From Panopea generosa (Eukaryota; Mollusca; Bivalvia; Adapedonta; Hiatellidae), in contig CM055901.1 in assembly GCA_029582155.1 (NCBI GenBank), positions 310,001 to 374,000 of the forward strand: a DNA stretch of 64,000 bases, given 5' to 3'. Numbering within the stretch: position 1 is the first letter of the stretch; every line of letters begins with the position of its first letter. This document shows positions 11,641-23,688 of this stretch, piece by piece. Under the pieces are notes generated by a model that worked only from the letters and a program-made list of their open reading frames with translations, did no database searches and was not told where the DNA came from. The translations under genes were made by a program, and so were the position numbers.

Positions 11641-12419
11641 TTATTTCTTTAATTCAAAACTGATTTTGGTGCAGTTTTTAATAACATTAAAAGTATTCCA
11701 ACCAGATTTGTTTATGATAATAGATATAATTTAGAAAACAAATTAGTTGGACATTTTCCTGAAAAATACACATATTGAGTAAGCACCTCTCTAAAATTTT
11801 ATGCAGTTTTCATTTAACTTTGGCTGTCCACTGCAGAAATATGAGAAGTTGAGATGCAATAATTAACTAAAACAAAACATTCCAAATTAACACTTTACTG
11901 AAACAAGACAGACACACATTCAGAGATGACAAGTACAACTCTGTAATAAGATGGAAGTATGGTTAATTGCTAATTAATGTCAGTAAAATGCACCTCAACT
12001 GGTAATTATGTCTATCTCTGCACCCAGCCCAAGTCTTAAAGATTATGGCATATACAGAAATGAAGGTAGAGGGAGGACCTATTTCTGAATGGTGTATTTT
12101 TATGGAAATGGATTTAACCCATATTTTGATATATTGCCTTTTGTTTTTTAAATCTATTCCATTATCATGTAGAAGGGGTGCAGATCATAATTATGGTGTG
12201 AGGTTCTGATAGAAAATTCCATTCCGAGGGACAACTGTTTTATTGGGACCGAGGCTCTATCAAATATTCTATCTGGACCAAAAAAGCCATGAATGATTCT
12301 TTTTCTTGCAAATATCAAACACATTGAATAATAATTTAAATCAAAGTCATTATTATATTTTAATACAATCAGTTGCCTTTAATATGTTAAATTGTATGAG
12401 TTACGTCACATGTTGATCA
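11641..12419. other. Intergenic DNA, nothing recognised
   Basis: No supportable gene or repeat boundary was seen before the 1-kb satellite begins. Confidence 0.45.
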
Positions 12420-15400
12420 GATTGCGAAATTGTAACTTGCAGCTTTATGTATTTTTTTATATTTTAAGGGATATAAGTATATAAGTTTTATTTGATAACC
12501 AATAAATATTTATTTTAATTGCAAATGCAGGGCGGTCTTCATTTGTTGGATTGGTTGGATGACAATAGACAGAAGCCTTGCCTCACCTAACAATATAGTT
12601 GTAAAAGAAAAATGGAAGCCATTTTATTCTTCCTGTATATATTTTATCAATGTAGTATACTTTTGTTGTAAAAAAGAAGAAAATAATTTAAACATTGATG
12701 AAGCAACAGATTTCAGGACATGACTCAGGAAAGGAATACTGGAATTCTGACATGTTGGCAACCTCGGTTTTCACTCTGGTCTGACAGATTGATTTGTATC
12801 TGAGATCATATTGAATACCGAGTTTGCAACAGTATGGCTGCATATTCATCAACAATTGGATACTGATGCTTTGGAGGATTCGAAAAAAAGAAGGGAGACA
12901 TGTTTGCTACAAGCTTAATTTTTTTTGTATCAATCTTGAAATTTGGAGCTTATCTTAGTTTAAACTTATTTATTTTACTATGATTGTGAAACAAGTTATT
13001 ACAACTTCGACATATCACTGGTAGAACCAGTACTTAGCATATGTGGAAAAAGTATCTTACTAAAGGACACCACACTCTGATCATGGATTCGATACACTTC
13101 CATTGGACCATGTGCTCCACAAATCATCCTGTCGAGCATGGTTTGATACAGATTGTTCCAGAATGGGGTCCCCAAGACAAACTCACTTTTCGTATTGTTT
13201 TGTCAGATGGGCATAGTTTCTGAGATCATTGCGAAAACTGCTTTGGTTATTATAAGCTGCACGATACAATACTTGTATAATTTAAAGTGTTGTACAACAA
13301 CCAGAGATGGATACATATAAACAAGATGTGGAATCAGTTTTACAGGTAAATATATCATTAAAAGTGTCATGTGATCACCGCAAACACCTTCACCACTGCA
13401 ACACAAGGTCAATAAAAAAAGATTGCGAAATTGTAAGTTGCAGGTTTGTGTATTTTTTATGTTTTAAGGGACATAAGTATATAAGTTTTATTTGATAACC
13501 AATAAATATTTATTTTAATAGCAAATGCAGGGCGGTCTTCATTTGTTGGATTGGTTGGATGACAATAGACAGAAGCCTTGCCTCACCTACCAATATAGTT
13601 GTCAAAGAAAAATGGAAGCCATTTTATTCTTCCTGTATATATTTTATCAATGAAGTATACTTTTGTTGTAAAAAAGAAGAAAATAATTTAAACATTGATG
13701 AAGCAACATATTTCAGGACATGACTGAGGAAAGGAAGATTGGAATTCTGACATGTTGGCAACTTCGGTTTTCACTCTGGTCTGACAGATTGACTTGTATC
13801 TGAGTCCATTTTGACTACCGAGTTTGCAACAGTATGGCTGCATATTCATCAACAATTGGATACTGATGCTTTGGAGGATCAGAAAAAAACGAGGGAGACA
13901 TGTTTGCTACAAGCTTAATTTTTTTTGTATAAATCTTGAAATTTGGAGCTTATCTTAGTTTAAACTTATTTATTTTACTATGATTGTGAAACAAGTTATT
14001 ACAACTTCGACATATCACTGGTAGAACCAGTACTTAGCATATGTGGAAAAAGTATCTTGCTCAAGGACACCACACTCTGATCATGGATTCGATACACTTC
14101 CATTGGACCATGTGCTCCACAAATCATCCTGTCGAGCATGGTTTGATACAGAATGTTCCAGAATGGGGTCCCCAAGACAAACTCAGTTTTCGTATTGGTC
14201 TGTCAGATGGGCATAGTTTCTGAGATCATTGCGAAAACTGCTTTGGTTATTATAAGCTGCACGATACAATACTTGTATAGTTTAAAGTGTTGTACCACAA
14301 CCAGAGATGGATACATATAAACAAGATGTGGAATCAGTTTAACAGGTGAATATATCATTAAAAGTGTCATGCGATCACCGCAAACACCGTAACCACCGCA
14401 ACACAAGGTCAATAAAAAAAGATTGCGAAATTGTAAGTTGCAGGTTTATGTATTTTTTTATATTTTAATGGATATTAGTATATAAGTATTATTTGATAAC
14501 CAATAAATATTTATTTTAATTGCAAATGCAGGGCGGTCTTCATTTGTTGGATTGGTTGGATGACAATAGACAGAAGCCTTGCCTCACCTACCAATATAGT
14601 TGTCAAATAAAAATGGAAGCCATTTTATTCTTCCTGTATATATTTTATCAATGTAATATACTTTTGTTGTAAAAAAGAAGAAAATAATTTAAACTTGTAT
14701 GAAGCAACAGATTTCAGGACATGACTGAGGAAAGGAAGATTGGAATTCTGACATGTTGGCAACCTCGGTTTTCACTCTGGTCTGACAGATTGACTTGTAT
14801 CTGAGATCATTTTGAATACCGAGTTTGCAACAGTATGGCTGCATATTCATCAACAATTGGATACTGATGCTTTGGAGGATCAGAAAAAAACGAGGGAGAC
14901 ATGTTTGCTACAAGCTTATTTTTTTTTGTATAAATCTTGAAATTTGGAGCTTATCTTAGTTTAAACTTATTTATTTTACTATGATAGTGAAACAAGTTAT
15001 TACAACTTAGACATATCACTGGTAGAACCAGTACTTAGCATATGTGGAAAAAGTATCTTGCTCAAGGACACCACACTCTGATCATGGATTCGATACACTT
15101 CCATTGGACCATGTGCTCCACAAATCATCCTGTCGAGCATGGTTTGATACAGAATGTTCCAGAATGGGGTCCCCAAGACAAACTCAGTTTTCGTATTGGT
15201 CTGTCAGATGGGCATAGTTTCTGAGATCATTGCGAAAACTGCTTTGGTTATTATAAGCTGCACGATACAATACTTGTATAGTTTAAAGTGTTGTACCACA
15301 ACCAGAGATGGATACATATAAACAAGATGTGGTGTCAGTTTAACAGGTAAATATATCATTAAAAGTGTCATGTGATCACCGCAAACACCTTCACCACTGC

Positions 15401-18300
15401 AACACAAGGTCAATAAAAAAAGATTGCGAAATTGTAAGTTGCAGGTTTATGTATTTTTTATTTTAAGGTATATTAGTATATAAGTTTTATTTGATAACCA
15501 ATAAATATTTATTATACCCCCGACAAACGAAGTTTTGAGGGGGTATATTGGAGTCACCCTGAGGTCGGTCTGTCCGTTGCAATTTTCCTTGTCCGGAGCA
15601 TCACTTGAAAAGTACTGGATGGAATTTCATCAAACTTCATACAATGGTAGAATATAATGACAGGAAGTGCAGTGTACAAGAAACATAACTATTCTTGCTA
15701 ATTACAGAGTTATTGCCCTTTGATATATTTCCCTTGTCTGGAGCATTACTTATAAAGTACTGGATGGAATTTCATCAAACTTCATACAATGGTAGAATAT
15801 AATGAGAGGAAGTGCAGTGTACAAGAAACATAACTCTATTATTGCTAATTACAGAGTTATTGCCCTTTGATATTTTTTCTTGTCCGGAGCATAACTTGAA
15901 AAGTACCTGATGGAATTTCATCAAGCTTCGTACAATGGTACAATATAATGAGAGGAAGTGCAGTGTACAAGAAACATAACTCTATTCTTGTTAATTACAG
16001 AGTTATTGCCCTTTGATATATTTCACTTGTCCGGAGCATTACTTTTAAAGTACTGGATGGAATTTCATCAAACTTCATACAATGGTAGAATATAATGACA
16101 GGAAGTGCAGTGTACAGGAAACATAACTCTATTCTTGCTAATTACAGAGTTATTGCCCTTTGATATATTTCCCTTGTCCGGAGCATTACTTTTAAAGTAC
16201 TGGATGGAATTTCATCAAACTTCATACAATGGTAGAATATAATGAGAGGAAGTGTAGTGTACAAGAAACATAACTCTACTCTTGCTAATTACAGAGTTAT
16301 TGCCCTTTGATATATTTCCCTTGTCTGGTGCATTACTTTTAAAGTACTTTTAAAGCCATCAGTGATAACAGTTTAATAAAGTTCATGAAAGAATACATGG
16401 AGTTCGAGCAAAGCAGGTTCGATATTGTATTCCTAGTGCTCTTGTTTGTTTCTTATCCATAAAATTGTTGTCCATCAACATAACTCGAAAAAGCATAACA
16501 TTTATTGATTGCCATGAAAGCTTGTACACTGCACAATAATTAAAAAGACCGTTTTTAATTTCAACAAAACCATAAAAAAAATTAACAATACAAACAACTC
16601 AATCCATAACATTCTCTTTAATTAAGAATTTTTTTTGTCTGGAGCATAACTTTAAAACTATTGGATATAATTTAATAAAACTTCATACAATGGTAACCAT
16701 TTTCTGTCATGGCGGCGTTCGGGGGTATTCATCACTACAGTGATAGGTCTAGTTTTAATTGCAAATGCAGGGCGGTCTTCATTTGTTGGATTGGTTGGAT
16801 GACAATAGACAGAAGCCTTGCCTCACCTACCAATATAGTTGTCAAATAAAAATGGAAGCCATTTTATTCTTCCTGTATATATTTTATCAATGTAGTATAC
16901 TTTTGTTGTAAAAAAGAAGAAAATAATTTAAACATTGATGAAGCAACAGATTTCAGGACATGACTCAGGAAAGGAATACTGGAATTCTGACATGTTGGCA
17001 ACCTCGGTTTTCACTCTGGTCTGACAGATTGACTTGTATCTGAGATCATTTTGAATACCGAGTTTGCAACAGTATGGCTGCATATTCATCAACAATTGGA
17101 TACTGATGCTTTGGAGGATCAGAAAAAAACGAGGGAGACATGTTTGCTACAAGCTTAATTTTTTTTGTATAAATCTTGAAATTTGGAGCTTACCTTAGTT
17201 TAAACTTATTTATTTTACTATGATTGTGAAACAAGTTATTACAACTTAGACATATCACTGGTAGAACCAGTACTTAGCATATGTGGAAAAAGTATCTTGC
17301 TCAAGGACACCACACTCTGATCATGGATTCGATACACTTCCATTGGACCATGTGCTCCACAAATCATCCTGTCGAGCATGGTTTGATACAGAATGTTCCA
17401 GAATGGGGTCCCCAAGACAAACTCAGTTTTCGTATTGGTCTGTCAGATGGGCATAGTTTCTGAGATCATTGCGAAAACTGCTTTGGTTATTATAAGCTGC
17501 ACGATACAATACTTGTATAGTTTAAAGTGTTGTACCACAACCAGAGATGGATACATATAAACAAGATGTGGAATCAGTTTTACAGGTAAATATATCATTA
17601 AAAGTGTCATGTGATCACCGCAAACACCTTCACCACTGCAACACAAGGTCAATAAAAAAGATTGCGAAATTGTAACTTGCAGGTTGATGTATTTTTCATA
17701 TTTTAAGGGATATAAGTATATAAGTTTTATTTGATAACCAATAAATATTTATTTTAATTGCAAATGCAGGGCAGTCTTCATTTGTTGGATTGGTTGGATG
17801 ACAATAAACAGAAGCCTTGCCTCACCTACCAATATAGTTGTCAAAGAAAAATGGAAACCATTTTATTTTTTCCTGTATATATTTTATCAATGTAGTATAC
17901 TTTTGTTGTAAAAAGGAGAAAATAATTTAAACTTGTATGAAGCAACAGATTTCAGGACATGACTGAGGAAAGGAAGATTGGAATTCTGACATGTTGGCAA
18001 CCTCGGTTTTCACTCTGGTCTGACAGATTGACTTGTATCTGGGATCATTTTGAATTCCGAGTTTGCAACAGTATGGCTGCATATTCATCAACAATTGGAT
18101 ACTGATGCTTTGGAGGATTACAAAAAACGAGGGAGACATGTTTGCTACAAGCTTAATTTGTTTTGTATAAATCTTGAAATTTGGAGCTTATCTTAGTTTA
18201 AACTTATTTATTTCACTATGATTGTGAAACAAGTTATTACAACTTTTACAGGTAAATATATCATTTAAAGTGTCATGTGATCACTGCAACACAAGGTCAA
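12420..18300 (+). repeat. 1-kb satellite, five units, one split by a transposon
   Basis: The phrase GATTGCGAAATTGTAA starts units at 12420, 13421, 14421, 15422 and 17660. That gives periods of 1001, 1000 and 1001 bp, and 999 bp after subtracting the 1239-bp insert at 15514-16752. Units differ by scattered substitutions. The last unit has lost about 330 bp of its second half and ends near 18300. Each unit contains a segment (12964-13110 in unit 1) homologous to a dispersed SINE found at 29858, 45400 and 53146. The short conserved frames (60 codons +, 69 codons -) repeat because the unit repeats; their differences look neutral. Confidence 0.9.
15514..16752 (+). mobile_element. Pearl/Helentron-like element, family A, copy 2
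   Basis: This copy has the same ATACCCCCGACAAACGAAG start, about 147-bp tandem core, TTCGGGGGTAT, 3' hairpin ATCACTACAGTGAT and CTAG end as the element at 4459. It lies inside unit 4 of the 1-kb satellite, so the sister units show the empty site. The uninterrupted reading ATTTATTTTAATTGC is split with TT on both sides. This is direct evidence of the element's ends and of a T-rich target. Confidence 0.85.
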
Positions 18301-18489
18301 TGGCTTCATTTATATCTTCAATATCGTTATTAGTTTCGTCAATATGTAAGGGAATTTAATTATCTGATAGACAGACCTCTTGTAAGCACAGTCATATCCA
18401 AGAAAAAGAAATTAAAGTCTCTTGGTTAGGAAATAAGTAAAACTGTCATGCTAAATAAGCTTCATGGTTCAAAAGAACCGGGGATGTTC

Positions 18490-18672
18490 ACTAGGGTCCT
18501 CTGTGGCCGAGTGGTCTAAGGCGCCATCTCAAGATCACTTCCTTTTCACCACTAAGGTCATAGATTCAGGTCCAGGTCCCTCAGTCTGAGGTCTTCCTCC
18601 ACCAGTAAAACTGGATATGCCATAACCTAAAATGTGTTGAAAATGGTGTTAAGCCCCATTAACAAAATGTTT
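18490..18672 (+). mobile_element. tRNA-Leu-derived SINE
   Basis: The 5' part TGGCCGAGTGGTCTAAGGCG is a box A / D-arm like that of tRNA-Leu. It is followed by CTCAAGA in the position of the anticodon loop (CAA) and an eroded B box at ATTCAGGTCC. A tail region with GAGGTCTTCCTCCACCAGTA and GTGTTGAAAATGGTGTTAAG continues to about 18672. The related 3' half recurs at 19640-19720 and a minus-strand relative lies at 32705-32905. The anticodon stem is imperfect, so it is not a functional tRNA. Confidence 0.65.
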
Positions 18673-19145
18673 TACTAATTTGTGTAAAGCTTAAGAATTC
18701 CATACTTTCAAATTAAGACAATTAGGAACATTTAAATTTTGCACGGTATTTTTTGCAAATTTTAGAAAATATACTCTTTATAAGGCTTACGAAAGATCCC
18801 AATATAAGTGAGCTACGCACTAAATGAATTTTCCATGTTGATTTTTTACACTAAGAAATTTATCAACTTACGAACATTAGCGAAATGTACCCCAGGCTCC
18901 TGTTCCACCAATATTTTCACCAAGTTTTGGTTGAATAGGTAAAAGCTAACTAACTGTAGACTGGTTATTTTCTTGTTCTTTAATAAATGTCAATAAACCC
19001 ATATGCAGTTGTACTGGAATTGCTCTAAAACCATTGTGACTTTTTTATTTAAGTTTTTAAGTATATACTTAAATATATTGGTGAAACAGAAGCAAGAAAA
19101 AAATAACAACATATGATGTTGTTAAACATCACCTACAATACCATT
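18673..19145. other. AT-rich intergenic DNA, nothing recognised
   Basis: No gene or repeat could be supported. Confidence 0.45.
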
Positions 19146-19357
19146 TTTAGCTCACCTGAGCAAAGCTCGGCACATGTAGTTTTCATCTGATCTTCCCTAA
19201 ACTTACAAAGCTGTTGTATAACCAAAATATCTTTTTTAACTAACAAAATTTAAATGCCTGAGTTGGGGCCCTTGCATTATCAAATTTGCCTTCTTTTGCA
19301 TATCGTCTTCTCTGCCACAGGTGAGTGATCAAAGGCCAATGTAGCCCTCTTGTTATT
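19146..19357. repeat. Dispersed repeat with TAGCTCACCTGAGC start
   Basis: The segment starts near TTTTTAGCTCACCTGAGCAA and ends near AGTGATC...CCCTCTTGTTA. I recognise this style of short non-coding repeat from mollusc genomes, but the inverted ends are not clear here. Boundaries are approximate. Confidence 0.4.
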
Positions 19358-19399
19358 GATGACATCAGACCTATCATATTTCATTGATTCATATTTTCA

Positions 19400-19997
19400 A
19401 TGTGTTTCTTGCTATTGACTTTTAAACTCTTCAGTGTCGCCATTAGAACCACCCTTATAAGCATGTTTATTAGCATCATCATTTTCATCTGAACCATTTT
19501 CAAGGTCTTTCTCATCAGGAATAAACTGTAGTTGAGTGTTTTAGGGTGCTGTCATCTGACAACCTCACCACTGAGGTTGATTTCAGCCTTGCTTGGTCCA
19601 AAGACTTTGATAGAAAGTTTGCCAGTGGGTATACTCAGATTCATTCTGAGGTCTTCCTCCACAATTAAAACTCATATAACCTGTCATGTGTTGAAAATGA
19701 CACTAAACCCAATTAAAATATATCTTGCTTATCATCATCTTTAATGTTACTGGTATCATTTGAACAATCTTCAAGGTCATGTCTCCTTATCATCCTCAAT
19801 GTCATTGATGCCATCTCAACCATCTTCAAGGTCTTATTTCACATCATCAGTTGATGCCATTGGAATCATCTGAACAATCTTCAAGCTCTTATTTATATAT
19901 TATAATTTCATTAAGGTTTTACTTCACAACATCATATTTAATGTTATAATTGCCACCTGAAGCAACTTTGACGTCTTGTTCCTCATCATCTTTATTA
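19400..19997 (-). pseudogene. Eroded acidic tandem-repeat region, left part
   Basis: Read on the minus strand, repeated units of about 57-80 bp encode degenerate versions of an acidic peptide (DEKQNLEVCSDGINDLNN in the better-kept right part). Examples are KDDEEQDVKVASGG just left of 19990 and ELEDCSDDSNG near 19880. Stops and frame changes are frequent. A SINE 3' half lies inside at about 19540-19730. The region is split from its right part by a pearl-like element. Confidence 0.5.
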
Positions 19998-20755
19998 TGC
20001 TCCCCCAAAGGGGGGAAGCATATAGTCGCCGCTTCGTCTGTGCGTGCGTCCTATGCTAGGATGCATCACTACCAAGTGCAGATGACAAACTGACTTTGTG
20101 TTCCGGTTCGATAATTTTTCACGGAGCTATAGCCCTTCGATTCTGTTTGTGACCAAATTCTTGTCCGGGCTATTTCTCTACAACCTCTGGTTGGAGTTTT
20201 ATGAAACGTGCTAGGATGCATCATTACCAAGTGCAGATAGGCATATTGTCTATGTGTTCCGGTTCGGTGATTTTTCACGGAGTTATGGCCCTTTCATTGA
20301 GTCTGTGACCAAATTATTGTCCGCGCATTTTCTCTACAACCTCACGTTGGAATTTTATGGAACTTGCTATGTTAATGTTCTGGTTCGATTATTTTTCACG
20401 GAGTTTTGGCCTTTTGATTCAGTCTGTGACCAAATTCTTTTCCGCTGTATTTCTCTACAACCTGTGGTTGGAATTTTATGAAACTTGCTAGGATGCATCA
20501 TTACCAAGTGGAGATGTGCATATTGTCGTCAGGACACTATTTCGCTACAACCTCTGGTTTTAATTCTGTAAAACTAGCTAGGATCTACGTATATTTTCAT
20601 TTTGTTCCGGTTCAGTGATTTGCGAATGAGTTCTGTGAAGTGCAGAGCCACATATTGTTCCTGCAAGCAGTTTGGTATTTTTCAACCAAGCAGCCAGTAC
20701 AGAGTCAAACATTCACTTGGGGAACATCCATCGGTTCCACCGATATTTTTCTTGT
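19998..20755 (+). mobile_element. Pearl/Helentron-like element, family B, copy 2 (both ends present)
   Basis: The 5' end TGCTCCCCCAAAGGGGGGAA is followed by TATAGTCGCCGCTTCGTC and several 156-bp core units, some deleted. The 3' part has GTTCCGGTTCAGTGATTTGC, the word TTGGGGAACATCC (inverse of the 5' tip, one base changed), the hairpin ATCGGT-TCC-ACCGAT and the end TATTTTTCTTGT. The insertion lies within the acidic repeat region, which continues on either side. Confidence 0.8.
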
Positions 20756-21038
20756 CATTGCTGCCATCTGAACAAACTTCAAGGTTTTGTTTCTCATCAT
20801 TGTTAAGGTCATTGATGCCAACTGAACAAAAAACCTCAAGGTTTTGTTTCTCATCATTGTTAAGGTCATTGATGCCATCTGAACAAACTTCAAGGTTTTG
20901 TTTCTCATCATCATCTTCAATGTTTTTGTTGATATTTATGCAGTCAAAACTACCATCACTATCTTCACCACAAACTTCTAAAATGACCTTGTGAGAATCC
21001 ATTTTGATCAGAATCCACATTGTCGTCATAATTATCAC
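20756..21038 (-). CDS. Acidic tandem-repeat ORF fragment
   Basis: The minus-strand frame (continuing to 20682 inside the adjacent transposon) encodes three copies of an 18-19 residue acidic unit, DEKQNLEVCSDGINDLNN. A lead-in rich in Asp and Glu (ILEVCGEDSDGSFDC) precedes them. There is no signal peptide or known domain. The repeat period of about 57 bp is a multiple of three, which keeps the frame open and weakens it as evidence of coding. It could be a remnant exon of a repetitive acidic protein or only a minisatellite. Confidence 0.35.
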
Positions 21039-21799
21039 TTTGTTGTCATATTTTTACAGACATTTCTGTACTTTAACAATTAAGAATTATTAATAGAAGC
21101 AATAAATGTTTTGATTTATATATTGTTGTTATTTCTAAGACATTTGATAACCAATGTGTAGTCTGTATGGAGCTGAAGATCTAGAAACAAGACATAAACA
21201 GCAAATGGAAATTTATGTTGGTAACCTTACTTAGTGCTGTCAACACAAAGATCAAGGCAAGAGTAAGTTTCAAAATGTTATCAAGTGATAGTTTAGTACA
21301 GTAAACAATATACTCTTCTGTACACATCGAAGTGGTTGCAGAGTGTAGTTGGTAAGATTTGCTTACGGTATTCATGCCAGAGGTTGTGTGTTGGATCCCA
21401 GTTAAGTTCAGGTTTAAATATATTTTATTGCATTTAAATAGCCAGCAAACATTAAAGCCACAATTCCTGGAACATTAGTAACAGTCCTGGCTTCTCATAA
21501 ATAAAGTACAGTACTTGTTCTGCCCGAATGATGGTGAACACCAGTTTAAAGTTTCATTGATGTATGGATAGTTCATACTGAGACATGAGCTTGCCAAAAA
21601 TATTAAACCAAATTGTCTTAACTATTTCAGCCTCAAGTTTACATTTTTTGCACCACAATCAAACAAGGTTTTTAACTTTCCTTTGAAAGAGACTGGCATT
21701 TAATGGAATTACTATAATATTTCCTATTGTGCGACATTTTTAATCAGAGAAAATCAACCGGAGGTAAACATCATAAAAAAAAAAACAGAATAATTTACC
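21039..21799. other. AT-rich intergenic DNA, nothing recognised
   Basis: No gene, RNA or repeat boundary could be supported here. Confidence 0.45.
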
Positions 21800-21807
21800 T
21801 CCCTTGT

Positions 21808-21946
21808 AGTCTAGATCATCGGCGACGCTTGCTTTTCTAAAAGTTTGTCTTTTAAAAAAGCAAGCGTCGCCGCCTCTCCTTCGCAGAGTTGTCATTCGTT
21901 ATGAGTCGAATGTGTAAGAGAGGCGTCACCGATGATCTAGACTGCT
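21808..21946. mobile_element. 139-bp MITE with nested inverted repeats and 8-bp duplication
   Basis: The left end AGTCTAGATCATCGGCGACG and the right end are inverted repeats with one mismatch. An inner pair (GCGACGCTTGCTTTT and its complement) forms a second stem. The 8-bp word TCCCTTGT flanks the element at 21800-21807 and 21947-21954. An 8-bp duplication is typical of hAT-type transposons, but the right end carries three extra bases, so the class is uncertain. Confidence 0.7.
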
Positions 21947-21969
21947 TCCCTTGTGAGAAGCATAGACTA

Positions 21970-22325
21970 AATCCCAAACGGAGGACTGGTGACCTCTTGT
22001 TCAAGAGTTTGTTGTGTGCAGAAGTAGGTCCATTTAAAATATAAACTTTGTATTTCATGTTTACATTGGCTGTAATTCCTCCAATATTATTCATCCCATG
22101 TGAAAGTGTAAGTCTTTATTTACTAAGTTACAGGATATTTATGTATTTTTCAGGGACTATTTTGACAGAATGTATGACGAAAGAGACTATTTGAATGAAA
22201 CTCGGGCACCAGCATTTTCCTGACATTTTGGATAGAGTGATGGGACGAATGGATATAGTGAAAAAACGAGATTATCATGATGGCATTACAGAGACACAGA
22301 AAGACTGCTAAATAGGTCTAACTCA
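21970..22325 (+). repeat. About 350-bp direct repeat with exon-like segment, copy 1
   Basis: This segment is closely matched by 25488-25838 in the same orientation. It contains an acceptor-like GTATTTTTCAG followed by codons reading DYFDRMYDERDYLNETR. A shifted frame then reads HFPDILDRVMGRMDIVKKRD and ends in TAA. The coding-like look and the frameshift suggest a duplicated pseudo-exon. The protein is not recognised. Confidence 0.55.
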
Positions 22326-22554
22326 GCCTCATTTGTAGTATAACTTCCAGTATTGACTTATCATTTAGGTCCATGTTCAAACGTGTGATCCCATGTGTTG
22401 GCAGAAAAGCAGACTTCAGTCACCAGTTTCCTTCTGAGAGGCCAGTGCAGACCAATGACTCAGATGGACAGTTGCTACAGTTTTGCACATAGCATACTAT
22501 GGTGGCAGACGTTGCTGACAGTAGTTTTAAGAGTATATTGGTGATATCCCCATT
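22326..22554. other. Spacer downstream of the transposase pseudogene
   Basis: The minus-strand transposase frame ends at 22555. Nothing else is supportable before the direct repeat to the left. Confidence 0.4.
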
Positions 22555-23688
22555 TCAGAGTCTGGTGAGTTCTTTTATTATGTGACTGCATCTCGCCTTG
22601 AAATCTTTTGAAAGTACTGAAATAGCTTGCTGTCTTTTCTCCTTGTTTTTACTTAAATAGGGCACCATCTTCTTGCTAAACTGAGCATTTTTAGCCTTTT
22701 TTCTTGTCGCACAGCCGAATGATAGGGATCTGCTTGTCGTGAAACCTGCCATGTCTCATCTAGCTGCTTGTAGATGTCCAGCAGTCCGAGGTAAGATCCT
22801 GCATCATCGTCGCTTGTCACAGTACGAATCCAGTAATTATCCATAGACAAGTCAGCCGTTATTTCATATGTCATTCTTTTCTCGGAATGTGGCTCAAGGT
22901 ATTGCATGTTTGCAGTGCACTCTGCATGTCCTCCGGAACAAATGACATCAAAGCCTCGATTCTTCAGTCAGGTTCCAGTCCAGCAAAGTTTGTTTTCCAC
23001 AGCCATGCCAATAATGTACTGTTGGTCAGTCATATTTTCAATGGTTACTGTGTATGCCTGTGAGGAGCTCTGGCCAGGTTTTAAAGAGGATTTGAAAGAT
23101 CTGCCATTATATCTGCCATCCACAGAAACATTTATGTATTTCGGGTTTTGCTAAATTATTCTGCCCCACTAATTTTAGCTTCTCTGACATGTCTTCCCTG
23201 GCAAGGGAGATAATTTCCTCGCTGACTATGTTGCTCAAAGTCTGCATATGACTCCTAGCTGGTGGTGGAATGTCGAGAGCAGTCAATAAAAGTCTAGCTT
23301 TTGAAACACCTAGTGATGTGTCCATTAAAATCACAGCTAGGTTTTTGTTGATAGCTGCCGCTGGTTTTGCAATATTATTCTGCTTCGGAATTTCAGTGTA
23401 TGACTTGTACACCTCTGAAATGAAGCTACAGTTTGTGCAGTGAAATTGAAATTTCCATGCTAGTCCACATTTTACTTCTTTCAATAGCTCAATGTTTAAA
23501 TATTCACATTCAAATTGATTGTTATTTTTGTGTGAACTAATAAATGCATTTATTATGCTGATCAATTTCCCCATATTCACTATACAATTTCCTAACGACA
23601 CAGACTCTGTTTCTCGTTTCAGATTGCATAGCCGTGTTGGTTGCTTTGGTGTGTCAGTTTTGATGTTCGGAATCTCTCCTGGTTGCAT
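22555..23688 (-). pseudogene. Mutator-like (PF20700-type) transposase, broken
   Basis: Reading leftward, the first frame (23107-23688) has a cysteine motif (FHCTNCSF), then INKNLAVILMDTSLG and ALDIPPPARSHM, as in the animal Mutator-like transposase domain family. A frameshift near 23120 leads into VSVDGRYNG, the likely first catalytic Asp. After a TGA near 22970, the pattern GHAECTANM, EPHSEKRM and TSDDDAGSYLGL (second Asp) continues in 22653-22907. The C-terminal FKARCSHIIKEL lies in another frame (22555-22752), so at least two frameshifts and one stop break the gene. The role would be DNA cut-and-paste transposition. Family assignment is from remembered motifs. Confidence 0.6.

Noticed and set aside
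13041-17652. Recurrent 60-codon and 69-codon frames at 1-kb intervals
   Set aside because: They are the same segment of a satellite unit, include a SINE-derived part, and show no coding constraint.
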